Assembly (NCBI GenBank): GCA_002862125.1
Contig: PHSP01000001.1
Coordinates: forward strand, 806,001-870,000
DNA length: 64,000 nucleotides
Reading direction: 5' to 3'
Source: Methylobacter sp. KS41
GTDB taxonomy: Bacteria; Pseudomonadota; Gammaproteobacteria; Methylococcales; Methylomonadaceae
Under the pieces are notes generated by a model that did no database searches, was not told where the DNA came from, and saw nothing but the letters and a program-made list of their open reading frames with translations. How positions within the stretch are numbered: the stretch's first letter is position 1; each line of letters begins with the position of its first letter. A program made the position numbers and the translations under genes. Positions 43,491 through 52,492 of this stretch are shown here, in pieces.

Positions 43491-45071
43491 TTAACGTCCA
43501 AATCCGCCATAACTTCCACGAGAACCACTGCCGAATCCACCGATTCCAATGTTGCCACCACCTCCACGCGACCCACTGTATCCGCCGGTTGAACCGCCCA
43601 TCATATTTCCTACATACCCATCCTGCTGGTTACCTCCGTAAATGTTGTTCACGCTTCGTGCCCCACCTTGTAAATTTGTTTCTTGACTCGATTTTGATTT
43701 AGGATTGAGCGACATACCGCGGATCATGATGAAATCCACTTTTCGCCCAGCATCGATCTCGATGATCGGGAATATGTTTTTGGCCATTTCCAGATAGTAA
43801 TCGGCAATTTGTTCAGCAGCGCCTTTGACTCCGCCCATTAAAGCTTGACCAGCAAGCATCTCCGGAGACGGGTACTGAAATGCTTGCGGCGTGCCAGGAG
43901 TCGCGTTTGTTTGATATGCATGAACTTTCTGTGGCGCAAAGGCTTGAGTAATACCCGAAACAAATCCAGACAAGAGTGCATTGCCTATAATTTGACCATT
44001 TTTACTAACAAGACGACCGCGTATTCCGGCCTTTCCATCTTCACCGACCGAATACGCATCCATTGACGTTTCAATGATTGCACCGTCTTTCTTAACACAT
44101 GAAATGCGCTCTGCTCTCATGTACGCACGCTCTGCGCTGAGATCACCGTATCCACTGGCTATCAAGAAGCACTCGCGTATATCCATCCGGTAGCGATTAG
44201 GCAAAATAGCCTCGTGTTTTACACGCAGTAGTGCCGGAAACGGATCTTGTTTTGATTGATTTGAGGTTGGCGCATCCAGGCCGGTTACCAGGGTTCCGCT
44301 GAGAATGCTGCCGGCCGGCAAAAACATGTCTGGTACACCGTTTTTACTGGATGCCTTTTTGATGTTAACGAACTCGGTTATTTTTTTGTCGCCGGTTTTT
44401 TTTGTGCCGTCTGTGTTTCCTCCGCTTTTATCATTTTTTTTGCCATCTTCGCCGGAGCCGGTTACCACGCGTATCTTTGGTCCTGTTTCCGCCGGCACCA
44501 CATCGTTCTGGGCGATCGTAGGGGCTTGTTGTCCCAGCAATTCAGATTGCAAATTATCTTTCTTCCCTTTGCCATTGCTCTTACTAGTTGATTTGTCATC
44601 TACCGGTATTTCTGGCAATGGCACCTGGTTTTTTAGTGTTTCCTGAGCCTCTTCGAGTCTTTGATACAGTTCGGTTGTTTGCTTTGCGAGCTTTTCAGTT
44701 CGTTTGTTCAGTTCCTCGGACTGCGTCTTTATCATCTGAGAGGCTTCCTGGATTTTTTGATCCTGCCTCTGGAAAGTCATTTTTATGTCGGTAAAATCTT
44801 CTGTCAGTTTTTTGATTTTCCCGGCCATCGCATCAATCGATACGTCTCTCGGGCTTTTACCGTTGAACAGGGTGTACTCAACCTTCCTGGGCTTTTGAAT
44901 AAAACTCTTTGAGCCATCATCGGATGTGGCCGTTATCAGTATCGCGGCCACAACAAACAACATTGCGCCCCCACCAAAGAGCGTTAACTGTTTGCGCTTT
45001 GATGGGTCAAGCGTTTCATACCATAAAATCAGTTTTTCTCTGGGTGTTTTCTTTTCGAGTTGAATCGTCAC
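43491..45071 (-). CDS. traB: TraB, VirB10-like channel protein
   Basis: A GTG start follows GGAGCTCCGTT. The 526-residue protein has an N-terminal membrane segment (L-F-V-V-A-A-I-L-I-T-A), a coiled-coil region around residues 80-150 and a Pro/Lys-rich linker. A TrbI/VirB10-like C-terminal domain follows with G-S-I-L-S-G-T-L-V-T-G-L-D-A-P near residue 260. The tail is strongly Gly/Ser-rich. TraB links inner and outer membranes in the channel core with TraK and TraV. The C-terminal Gly-rich tail is longer than I would expect. Confidence 0.92.
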   Translation of the reverse strand: MTIQLEKKTPREKLILWYETLDPSKRKQLTLFGGGAMLFVVAAILITATSDDGSKSFIQKPRKVEYTLFNGKSPRDVSIDAMAGKIKKLTEDFTDIKMTFQRQDQKIQEASQMIKTQSEELNKRTEKLAKQTTELYQRLEEAQETLKNQVPLPEIPVDDKSTSKSNGKGKKDNLQSELLGQQAPTIAQNDVVPAETGPKIRVVTGSGEDGKKNDKSGGNTDGTKKTGDKKITEFVNIKKASSKNGVPDMFLPAGSILSGTLVTGLDAPTSNQSKQDPFPALLRVKHEAILPNRYRMDIRECFLIASGYGDLSAERAYMRAERISCVKKDGAIIETSMDAYSVGEDGKAGIRGRLVSKNGQIIGNALLSGFVSGITQAFAPQKVHAYQTNATPGTPQAFQYPSPEMLAGQALMGGVKGAAEQIADYYLEMAKNIFPIIEIDAGRKVDFIMIRGMSLNPKSKSSQETNLQGGARSVNNIYGGNQQDGYVGNMMGGSTGGYSGSRGGGGNIGIGGFGSGSRGSYGGFGR

Positions 45072-45089
45072 AACGGAGCTCCAGGTTGT

Positions 45090-46208
45090 TTACAGCAAAG
45101 CGGGTCTAATTTCTTCGCCACTTTTGCCTTCAGGCAAGCGCATCAGAATGTACACTTCGGTTTTTTCACCGGGTTCTAAACGAACCTTTGGCCAGGCTGC
45201 AACTGCCATGGTGTTTTCACCCGCACAGAATGCCTCTTCGAAAATAGCTGTGGATGTTCCATTGTTTTGAGCGATGACCACTACGATTCTGGAATCGTGA
45301 CCAGAAAGCAGTTGTCCTGGCCAGAATGTTAGATTGGCGTCGTGGCAAATTGTGATAGAACGAAGTTCGTCAGTTACTTCTTCCAGCGTGAACCCCTGGG
45401 GTATTTGTTGCCTTCCAAGGTTTTGCATAATGACTTTTACTTCCATAATGTAAGGCGTGTCTTGGCGAAACACCTTGTCGTTATTCGATGAACCTACATC
45501 ATTTTGCGTTGCTTTGGCTGGGTCTGCCTCGATTCTGATTTCTACGGGAGTAATCAACTCTTGAGGTGCAAGCTGAAGAGATGCCGCATTCCCTGTTTCC
45601 GCGTCGGAAATAAACATGCTGACTGGCGTTTCAGAATCTGTTGCGATATACACAGCGGATCCGTCTATTTTTGTTTCGACGTTATCTACCGTTAATACTT
45701 TGGGGTCAGCGTAAGGTGTAACAATGCGGTTCAGCTTGCCTTTTGCGATGACAACGCTTTCCGTCCTGCCTGGTTTCGGCTTGATGGTAATACCGGATTG
45801 CAAGCCAAGGTCAATTTCCTTGTCTTTCTTTTTGTTTTTCTCTTTTGATTCGACCTTTGTGACTTCTGGTGCCTTATCCAATACCTTTGGCCTTTTTCTT
45901 GGCTTTGACTTTGGTACCCGCTCCTGACTTTGTGTTACCTCCGGCGCTGATTGCTGGCTTTGATCGGGCTCTTGTTGATCAGATGCCTGTTGCTCAACTT
46001 GTCTATTTGGTGTTTGATGCCCGATAATTTCTTCCGGATTGATTGGCGCCTGTCCTGGCCCGCCAACCCCAAAATCACCCGTTCCATTCTCTTGGTAAGG
46101 AGTCAAAGAAGTACCATCCATCGCTTGAAATGGTAAGTCTGGCGGTAGATCGTTGGCCAAAGCCGTTGATACCCATGCCATTGATATCAGCATTGTTTTT
46201 AATCGCAT
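45090..46208 (-). CDS. traK: TraK, VirB9-like secretin-type core protein
   Basis: The start follows GGAGTAGTGC. A signal peptide (M-L-I-S-M-A-W-V-S-T-A-L-A) is followed by a long Gln/Pro/Glu-rich region (residues 20-140) not typical of F TraK. The TraK domain begins near residue 150 (I-T-P-K/G-R-T-E-S-V-V-I-A-K-G-K-L-N-R-I). TraK forms the outer-membrane channel with TraV and TraB. At 372 residues it is longer than F TraK (about 240); the extra length is in the low-complexity linker. Confidence 0.9.
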   Translation of the reverse strand: MRLKTMLISMAWVSTALANDLPPDLPFQAMDGTSLTPYQENGTGDFGVGGPGQAPINPEEIIGHQTPNRQVEQQASDQQEPDQSQQSAPEVTQSQERVPKSKPRKRPKVLDKAPEVTKVESKEKNKKKDKEIDLGLQSGITIKPKPGRTESVVIAKGKLNRIVTPYADPKVLTVDNVETKIDGSAVYIATDSETPVSMFISDAETGNAASLQLAPQELITPVEIRIEADPAKATQNDVGSSNNDKVFRQDTPYIMEVKVIMQNLGRQQIPQGFTLEEVTDELRSITICHDANLTFWPGQLLSGHDSRIVVVIAQNNGTSTAIFEEAFCAGENTMAVAAWPKVRLEPGEKTEVYILMRLPEGKSGEEIRPALL

Positions 46209-46217
46209 GCACTACTC

Positions 46218-46850
46218 CTATTTTTTGATCAATTTTTGACGTTCTTCTTCAGCCTTTTGCTTCGCTTCTTCTTTTTGAATGACACTTAGCAGTTTTGGCA
46301 TGCCTTCATAAGAGGCCATTTGAGTGATGATCGGCGAGTATTGCTTGACGTCGATCTTGAATTCAAAGGTCTGTTCGGTGGGCGATGATTTTCCACCGGC
46401 ACCGGTCATGCGATTACGGCCCGTCACAAACACTTTGTCGGTTTCCGGCTCGTATGTCACACGAACAAGTTCAAAGCTTGAAGCCACTTTCTCCTGTTTG
46501 AGCGTGTCAAGCTCTTGAGCGATCTGCCCGGTAACTAATGACCTGATTTCACCGGTTACCATGCCGGAGAACGCTTCCAAAACGAAGTCGGCGTTTTCCG
46601 GTGTGACGTTGCCGATGAGTGTCGCGGTATACATCGCCCAGGCTTTTTTGTAACCCTCAGATGCTTTGTTTTTGGATATCTCTGATTTTTCAGACAGACC
46701 TGGAGGAATTAAAATTACAGAAGCATCTTTTTTCAGCCATCCAATTAGTGTTAATAAATTCAGCATCATTAGAATGATACAAATAAATTTCAGGAATCGA
46801 TTTGATTCCTGTAAGCTCAGCCAGGTTGATGCAAAGTTTTTGTAGTCCAT
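46218..46850 (-). CDS. traE: TraE, VirB5/VirB8-like inner-membrane assembly protein
   Basis: The start follows AGGACTTTAT. One membrane segment (F-I-C-I-I-L-M-M-L-N-L-L-T-L-I-G-W) near residues 22-40 is followed by a periplasmic domain with A-M-Y-T-A-T-L-I-G-N-V-T-P and a C-terminal T-D-K-V-F-V-T-G-R region. Size (210 residues) and order between traL and traK are those of the F-type TraE family, needed for pilus assembly. Confidence 0.9.
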   Translation of the reverse strand: MDYKNFASTWLSLQESNRFLKFICIILMMLNLLTLIGWLKKDASVILIPPGLSEKSEISKNKASEGYKKAWAMYTATLIGNVTPENADFVLEAFSGMVTGEIRSLVTGQIAQELDTLKQEKVASSFELVRVTYEPETDKVFVTGRNRMTGAGGKSSPTEQTFEFKIDVKQYSPIITQMASYEGMPKLLSVIQKEEAKQKAEEERQKLIKK

Positions 46851-46858
46851 ATAAAGTC

Positions 46859-47140
46859 CTAAAAGAATCTGCGAATAAATGAAAGAGGTCTTGATGTTGG
46901 CGCCGTTTCTGACGAGCTTAGACCGGCATACCAGTACATCGCATGCAACAGAAAGCCATTTGCCTGCCTATCCTTGATTTTGCGATAAAATTTAATGCCC
47001 ACCAGCCCCAATACGGTAAGTACGCCGAGATAATTCACCATGATGCCAACGCCAAAAGCGATGGCCAGCAAAATGAATTCATCAAATTCCCAGAACAGGA
47101 TTTGTTGTGGGTCGTCTAAATAATTTGGGATTTCACGCAT
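46859..47140 (-). CDS. traL: TraL, small inner-membrane pilus assembly protein
   Basis: The 93-residue protein starts R-E-I-P-N-Y-L-D-D-P, the hallmark of TraL, and contains a double hydrophobic stretch (E-F-I-L-L-A-I-A-F-G-V-G-I-M-V and V-L-T-V-L-G-L-V-G-I) before a basic helix. TraL is a VirB3-like membrane protein of the assembly platform. The start lies one base after the stop of the ompA-like gene. Confidence 0.92.
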   Translation of the reverse strand: MREIPNYLDDPQQILFWEFDEFILLAIAFGVGIMVNYLGVLTVLGLVGIKFYRKIKDRQANGFLLHAMYWYAGLSSSETAPTSRPLSFIRRFF

Positions 47141-47141
47141 G

Positions 47142-47804
47142 TTAGTTACCGGTTATGGGGATCAGTTCTGATCTGCGATTTCTCGCACGATGATCATCCG
47201 TGTCATTTGGTTCAAACGGCGATACTTCTCCAAATCCCCTGGTCGAGATTTTTGATTGCTGTATTCCGTGCTGAACAAGGTAGTCCTTAACGGCTTTGGC
47301 TCGCTTGACTGACAATTTCTTGTTGTACTTTGCCGAGCCTTTTGAATCCGTATGGCCTTCAACACGGATATGCAACAAATTGGCGTTATCAATCCGATGA
47401 ATCAATTTGTCGATCTTTTCCAATTCTCCTGATGGGATCGACGCATGGTCAAATTCAAAGAGAACAGTTTCTGTTTCCGGAATAGCGTTTTCTGGAATAG
47501 GCGGTAACTCGAATGATTGCAAAGGCGGCGTTGACAATTGCTCTGTTACTAGGGTTTTACCCAGTGGATTTCCCTCTCCAGGAACGGAAAGAGCATGCTG
47601 AAATCCTCCCTGGACGATGACTTGGTTTTGCGAGCCTTGAATAACTTTGTAGTCCAGGTCGGCGACAATAGGCGGCAAATAGGCTGTAATCGTGATCCGT
47701 TCGCAGTCTTCGCCGGATGCGTTAAATAGACAGCTAGATGTCGTCGAGCAACCAGCAGCAATACCGACCAATAACGCGATCGGCAATTTATTGAAGTTTT
47801 TCAT
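47142..47804 (-). CDS. OmpA-family peptidoglycan-binding lipoprotein
   Basis: The start at 47804 (MKNFNKLPIALL) is preferred because it gives a lipoprotein signal with lipobox G-I-A-A-G-C; the frame extends further upstream but overlaps the preceding gene. The C-terminal half is an OmpA-like domain with F-E-F-D-H-A-S-I and V-E-G-H-T-D-S-K-G-S, and R-A-R-N-R-R-S-E near the end; these residues bind peptidoglycan. It sits between the lytic transglycosylase and traL and overlaps the former by 17 bases. It probably tethers the transfer channel to the cell wall. Confidence 0.85.
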   Translation of the reverse strand: MKNFNKLPIALLVGIAAGCSTTSSCLFNASGEDCERITITAYLPPIVADLDYKVIQGSQNQVIVQGGFQHALSVPGEGNPLGKTLVTEQLSTPPLQSFELPPIPENAIPETETVLFEFDHASIPSGELEKIDKLIHRIDNANLLHIRVEGHTDSKGSAKYNKKLSVKRAKAVKDYLVQHGIQQSKISTRGFGEVSPFEPNDTDDHRARNRRSELIPITGN

Positions 47805-48336
47805 GGATGATTTTCTCGTAGTGTTTGACGCGGCTGACGTATGCTTTACCACGCACCGGGCTTGATGGTGCGTGATAGTTGGCCACTGTTTGGCTTACGT
47901 TATTGTTGGTCTTGAGATCCTTTAGATAGCTTGCTGCTACGGTGATATTGGTTTTTGGGTCAAGTAGTGCGGACGGGCTTGATACCTTATCACCGTGCCA
48001 ATGCAAATTGACTTGCATGAGTCCGACGTCAACATTCCTAACGCCTTTTTGGATCATGTCTGCGAGCGCTTGTTCTGCTGCTTGTTTGTTCACATACCGC
48101 CTTGCACCCGCCTTAATGCCGTTTTTCCCTTCATTGACATTCAGCGTCCACGGCCAGGGTCTAAAACTACCGTCATGCCAGCGCATTCCGCTTTCTTGAG
48201 CGGCGATACTGTATAGTGTTGCAACGTTGACTCCGGCATGAGCAGCAGCACTCCCCCAAAAACTGTTTTCCAAGGTTGGATTTGAATGTGCCGAACTTGA
48301 TGTGAGAATTGAGATTGCAAAAAATAATTGTTTCAT
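47788..48336 (-). CDS. Lytic transglycosylase of the transfer region (VirB1/SLT-like)
   Basis: The start at 48336 (MKQLFFAISI) gives a signal peptide ending near S-S-A-H-S. The domain carries the catalytic Glu in A-A-Q-E-S-G-M-R-W, V-G-L-M-Q-V-N near residue 115 and A-N-Y-H-A-P, all typical of soluble lytic transglycosylases that open peptidoglycan for the secretion channel. The -10 element at 48344-48349 ends only 7 bases before this ATG, so the mRNA would have almost no leader. The more upstream ATG at 48360 would lie before the predicted transcript start. Confidence 0.85.
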   Translation of the reverse strand: MKQLFFAISILTSSSAHSNPTLENSFWGSAAAHAGVNVATLYSIAAQESGMRWHDGSFRPWPWTLNVNEGKNGIKAGARRYVNKQAAEQALADMIQKGVRNVDVGLMQVNLHWHGDKVSSPSALLDPKTNITVAASYLKDLKTNNNVSQTVANYHAPSSPVRGKAYVSRVKHYEKIIHEKLQ

Positions 48337-48343
48337 GCTGCTT

Positions 48344-48410
48344 ATATTAAGCATTCGCAAAAAAATGCATCGGGGTGAAAGACGCGCAAAAAACGCCTCT
48401 TTTGATTTTT
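48344..48410 (-). promoter_or_regulatory. Conserved box plus -10 element driving the traL-traV unit
   Basis: The box (48366-48405) differs from the copy at 41411 by an extra A and a missing G. TAATAT lies at 48349-48344, 27 bases from the TGAAAG core, as in the other two copies. No -35 hexamer is seen. Confidence 0.75.
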
Positions 48411-48429
48411 TTTCGTTATCGATGACGAG

Positions 48430-48452
48430 TTATCCACAGATTTTGTGGATAA
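48430..48452. promoter_or_regulatory. Inverted pair of perfect DnaA-box sequences
   Basis: TTATCCACA (48430-48438) and TGTGGATAA (48444-48452) are two exact DnaA-box consensus sequences in inverted orientation, five bases apart. They lie between the traN stop and the promoter of the next unit. The repeat could also act as a weak terminator stem. A single TTATCCACA also occurs at 14523-14531. Confidence 0.5.
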
Positions 48453-48522
48453 CCCTGTGAGAGGATTCTTCTTATTCGGCTACGTTCTTATTGCTTAGTT
48501 AGATTGGCTAAAAAATGGACAA

Positions 48523-51327
48523 TCACATGTTATCTAGCAGGTATTGCCTTTGGGCATCGATATCACTTCCTTGTGTTTGATCGTTTATTCTATCTATCAC
48601 ACTCTGGTTTTGCGTCCCCGGAAGATTGCCAATAGTCGACGTTTGTGCGCTGTATAGCTCGTCTGCTTTTGCGCCATTGAGCGGCATGACATTCGCCACT
48701 TTTAGCATGTTGATCCATTCACCAAAGTCCATCTTGTCGAAATCCAAACTTCCAATTTGTTCAATCGTTAATCCTTCGCAACTTGGTGCCAGTGGTTCAC
48801 CGAAATCCTCACCCATCTGTTTTCTCGCTTGTTCCTGGAACACTCGTGCAAACGGGCTTGAAAAACAGCAGTAAGTCTGCTTCTCTGCGACACAGCTTCC
48901 CAAAAATTTTGCCGAACAATACGTTCCGATCTCGTCAGGTTTTGTACACATCCGTTGATTTTTGTACATTTGCAGCTTTATTTCTTCTTCTGTACAGGCA
49001 AAAACCAGTTGAACAACCAGTTTTGCGATTTGGTAGATCGCGTAAATGATGCCAACCACTGTCACAATTGATGAGAGCAGTGATCCGGCCATCGAATAGG
49101 TGGTTGTTCCTATTGCAGCACCCGTTCCAGCTGTTGCAGACAGCAAGGTTGACGCTGCCGCTTCGCCAAATATTTCTGCAATCCATTCCCCAAGCCACTG
49201 AACCGCTTGTTGTTGGATTGCTTCGAGACCTAAATCCATACCTATTTCTTCGCCTAGCTGAGTAGCCACAGAGTCGTACATTGATGTAAATGTATCGGTT
49301 ATAGCGCTATAAGCGTCACCTATCATGCCTACAGGAGTTTCAAAAACAGTGCCGGTAGAAACCATGTTCCATGAGCCAACCATATCTGTTAGCAGAGTTC
49401 CATTTTCAGCAATTGAATAAATTTCAACAGATGTATCTGCAAGTTCCCAGGTATTCTTTGCCAGCCAGATATAATCGATCCAACTGCCTCCTATTGGCAT
49501 GTTGCAGCAATCAACTGACCCAAGGATTGATAAATCCGCCATTTGGCATGTGTAGGCTTCGCCAGCGAAGAATTTGCATGCTCCAGCCTCTGGGTTGCAG
49601 GATAACTGCTTTTGTGATTCGTTAAGCGTTTGTAACGCGGTTGCTGCTTTTACAAAATCCTCATTGGATTCTTGTTGCGGATCCACGCATTCACCACCCA
49701 TGCATCGAATCTGTGCGTCGCAAATCGTGTTTTCACCATTGTTTGTGAGGTCACATGTAGAGGCGTGGTCGGTGCCGCAGTCGTAGGTTACAATGAAGTC
49801 TTTGCATGCTCCGGTAATCGGGTCAATCAGTTCATTACCATTTGCGTCCTTTTCGCACTCTTCTTTAACATAGGCGCATGAGGACAATGAGTCACAAGTG
49901 GTGTGAGCATTCGTGTCTTGGTTATATTGAGGGCATACTTGGTACCCCTGGTAATCGGTATAACAATCTAGCGATATAAGTCCGCCAGTACGTGTGTCGG
50001 CTTTGTAACAAATAGGTGCTGGGGGTACTGTGGGCGCGGCCGGCAAAATGTCGGCCCCCGTTATGTAATTCGTGTAATTGCCGGGTGTTATTGTTACAGG
50101 TCCAACTACTTTTGAATTAGATGCGTCAGTGCATTGCCACCATTCCGTAGATGCCTGATCATTCAACGAGCCTGATGATATAAAGGTGGGCGCTGTTCCC
50201 TGCAATGGCCAAGCATTAAACAATCGCTCCCTGCATCCAGCAGGACTATCAATAAATTCTTCATCTATATCTGGAAACGCCTCTACTTTTAACATAGAGA
50301 AACCTTCACCATAACCGCCGACGCGTGTTACTTGTTTTACGTTGACGGTTCCGCCTACAGCCGCAGATTTAAACGCATCAGTAATATCAGTGCCAGGATA
50401 GTCATCAAAACTTGTCCCGTGTTCACATCCCCCCCATCCAGATTGCCCTGTAAAAGCCAAGTTTCCATTCAGAAAAATCCGTGTTTCGTCGTCGTATTTA
50501 ACTCGGTAGACAGTGACTTTCTTTATTTTGTCAGGGCGTAAAACAGTAAAACTAACATTCCATTCATCCTGCTCGCATCCGTCGTCCGATCCCCAATAGT
50601 TATCACCAACAACACCCACAGTTAAAGCCGTACAACCCATTCCACAGCTTGATATATTCCCTATACCTGAACCAAATCCCATGACCGGCGAATAAGTAAG
50701 CGCCCTGGTTACTGTACATTTTTCTGTTTTTAAGGATTTTTTACATTGCTTTAGATCTTCGATATGTATTGGACAAGATGTTTCTCCCCAGTTGGTTGTC
50801 TTTTGACACCCGCTAAACATGTCATTGATCAGCGGTGATGTTCGAGTAAATACGTCATCCGATTGCTTCCATATCGGATCATTCAACATGTTGGGCATTG
50901 CTGTATTGGCGCCCATGAGTGTTTGGTACGCATAAGCGTGTTGCGAGCTACCCGTTTTTAAGCTATCGATATTGTTGTTGACATAAGTTCCTTGTGCAGC
51001 CGCGTCACCATAAGCCGCAGCGGCGGCATCTATTGATCCAGGCTGAAGCTCCTGGAACATTGCGTTTTGTTCGATGGTTTGCCCTGCCACCGAGCCATTG
51101 GTCAGAGTAATTTGTCCTGTTGAGCTGTTGACGTTGGGAACGGTAAATCCATTCATCAAAGTTCCACCCAGCGCTTCACCTTCGGCGGCTTTATCTAAAA
51201 ACGCGTCTGCAAAGGCTGGAAATGGCACAAAAAAAGCAGCCAGTGTTAACAGATAAAACGCTGCGATTGAGTTATGAAAAATGCACACGATCAGCAGGCT
51301 AGCGATCGGTTTTTGGATGTTCTCCAT
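48523..51327 (-). CDS. traN: TraN, mating-pair stabilisation outer-membrane protein
   Basis: The 934-residue protein starts with a hydrophobic leader (A-F-Y-L-L-T-L-A-A-F-F-V-P-F-P-A-F-A) and is very cysteine-rich. The central region (residues 400-640) holds many C-x-x-C-like pairs, and the C-terminus has C-T-K-P-D-E-I-G-T-Y-C-S-A and Q-T-Y-C-C-F-S-S. TraN is the outer-membrane adhesin that binds recipient surface proteins and stabilises mating pairs. It is the last gene of its unit. The recognition domain, residues 200-450, is what would set receptor choice. Confidence 0.9.
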   Translation of the reverse strand: MENIQKPIASLLIVCIFHNSIAAFYLLTLAAFFVPFPAFADAFLDKAAEGEALGGTLMNGFTVPNVNSSTGQITLTNGSVAGQTIEQNAMFQELQPGSIDAAAAAYGDAAAQGTYVNNNIDSLKTGSSQHAYAYQTLMGANTAMPNMLNDPIWKQSDDVFTRTSPLINDMFSGCQKTTNWGETSCPIHIEDLKQCKKSLKTEKCTVTRALTYSPVMGFGSGIGNISSCGMGCTALTVGVVGDNYWGSDDGCEQDEWNVSFTVLRPDKIKKVTVYRVKYDDETRIFLNGNLAFTGQSGWGGCEHGTSFDDYPGTDITDAFKSAAVGGTVNVKQVTRVGGYGEGFSMLKVEAFPDIDEEFIDSPAGCRERLFNAWPLQGTAPTFISSGSLNDQASTEWWQCTDASNSKVVGPVTITPGNYTNYITGADILPAAPTVPPAPICYKADTRTGGLISLDCYTDYQGYQVCPQYNQDTNAHTTCDSLSSCAYVKEECEKDANGNELIDPITGACKDFIVTYDCGTDHASTCDLTNNGENTICDAQIRCMGGECVDPQQESNEDFVKAATALQTLNESQKQLSCNPEAGACKFFAGEAYTCQMADLSILGSVDCCNMPIGGSWIDYIWLAKNTWELADTSVEIYSIAENGTLLTDMVGSWNMVSTGTVFETPVGMIGDAYSAITDTFTSMYDSVATQLGEEIGMDLGLEAIQQQAVQWLGEWIAEIFGEAAASTLLSATAGTGAAIGTTTYSMAGSLLSSIVTVVGIIYAIYQIAKLVVQLVFACTEEEIKLQMYKNQRMCTKPDEIGTYCSAKFLGSCVAEKQTYCCFSSPFARVFQEQARKQMGEDFGEPLAPSCEGLTIEQIGSLDFDKMDFGEWINMLKVANVMPLNGAKADELYSAQTSTIGNLPGTQNQSVIDRINDQTQGSDIDAQRQYLLDNM

Positions 51328-51331
51328 TATT

Positions 51332-52492
51332 TTATTTTTCCACGTAGCTCAGACAACAGTCGGTATAACGCCAAATCAAGTAAACAAAATCTTCACCGGT
51401 ACCAGGAATATTCCGCCACTCCCCCCACTTGAATGGCGATTCTCCGATGTAATGACAACAGTTTTCGCCGGGAACAACTTTTTCCACCATTTCCGGCGCT
51501 CCATTGGCGCCCATAACCGTGTTGCCGTTCGCGTCTTTTTTCTCCACCTGCTGTTTTTCAGCCTTTGCTTCCGTCACCGGGAACATCATACTCATTTTGT
51601 ATTGCTGCTTAGGGACCATTGGATAAATGGTCCCGCCACATAGTGCATCATCCCCGTAGGTCTTATGAGCAAGCCCTCTTCTATGCAAAGCGGCAAGTAC
51701 TCTGGCAGACAGCAAGCTACTGTCTCGTGGAGGCGAAGCATCTGATGCTATATTCCCTGTAAATGGGTATAAATTTCCCCAGCAGCCAGCACACCACCAT
51801 AATGATGTCATGGGCTGGCTGGCTGTTGTGACTGCACAATCTACTGTGCATGCAGCCACGGCTAATGGATTTGCAAAAACGACCGCCTCCGGATTCAAAA
51901 AGAATGCAAGCTCATCGATATTCCATGTTGGATCGAGTTCTGACATATACATCATGTCCATACTCCGAAATCCACCGGCATTACAAGCATTCTGTACAAA
52001 GAGGTCTAGCATCGTATATAAGGGGAAAGCCCAATAATGGTAGTTGTAGAACGTTTTGTCCGTCCCATCCCCTTCAACTTCTTTACTACCACCCCATAGC
52101 CTAACCCCGTTATTGAATGAAATTCCGCCCAATGCCGGCGAACAATAAGGTTTCCGAACTACTTCAATAAGCCTTGCCGGCAACCATGCGCCGCCCGTCA
52201 TGCCAAGATTTGGAATGCCATTATCATCACTGCAGTAGCAAAAGCTCTCTTCCGATGCGTCATCAGGGTTATCGTTATCCATGTCATACAGGGTCATCCC
52301 TAAAAGCCTCACGGGGAACAAGCAAGACCAGCACACCCCCGTCATCATTTTCTTGCTCCAGATATCGGCATCCGGACATAACAGCTTATCTGCTGAAATT
52401 TGTTTGCTGTCGGAGGTATTGATCGGGTCTTCGGCAAATGCTGCTGTTCCAAAAAAATTCACCGGTAAAAGTGCCAGCAAAATCATTTTCAT
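51332..52492 (-). CDS. traU: TraU, periplasmic pilus assembly / DNA transfer protein
   Basis: The protein starts with a signal peptide (I-L-L-A-L-L-P-V-N-F-F-G-T-A-A-F-A) and has the TraU block C-P-D-A-D-I-W-S-K-K-M-M-T-G-V-C-W-S-C-L-F-P near residue 40. Further cysteines occur around C-Y-C-S-D-D, C-A-G-C-W-G and C-C-H-Y-I-G. Length is 386 residues. TraU is needed for DNA transfer and pilus assembly and depends on disulfide-handling proteins. It starts directly after the trbC/traW fusion gene stop. Confidence 0.92.
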   Translation of the reverse strand: MKMILLALLPVNFFGTAAFAEDPINTSDSKQISADKLLCPDADIWSKKMMTGVCWSCLFPVRLLGMTLYDMDNDNPDDASEESFCYCSDDNGIPNLGMTGGAWLPARLIEVVRKPYCSPALGGISFNNGVRLWGGSKEVEGDGTDKTFYNYHYWAFPLYTMLDLFVQNACNAGGFRSMDMMYMSELDPTWNIDELAFFLNPEAVVFANPLAVAACTVDCAVTTASQPMTSLWWCAGCWGNLYPFTGNIASDASPPRDSSLLSARVLAALHRRGLAHKTYGDDALCGGTIYPMVPKQQYKMSMMFPVTEAKAEKQQVEKKDANGNTVMGANGAPEMVEKVVPGENCCHYIGESPFKWGEWRNIPGTGEDFVYLIWRYTDCCLSYVEK

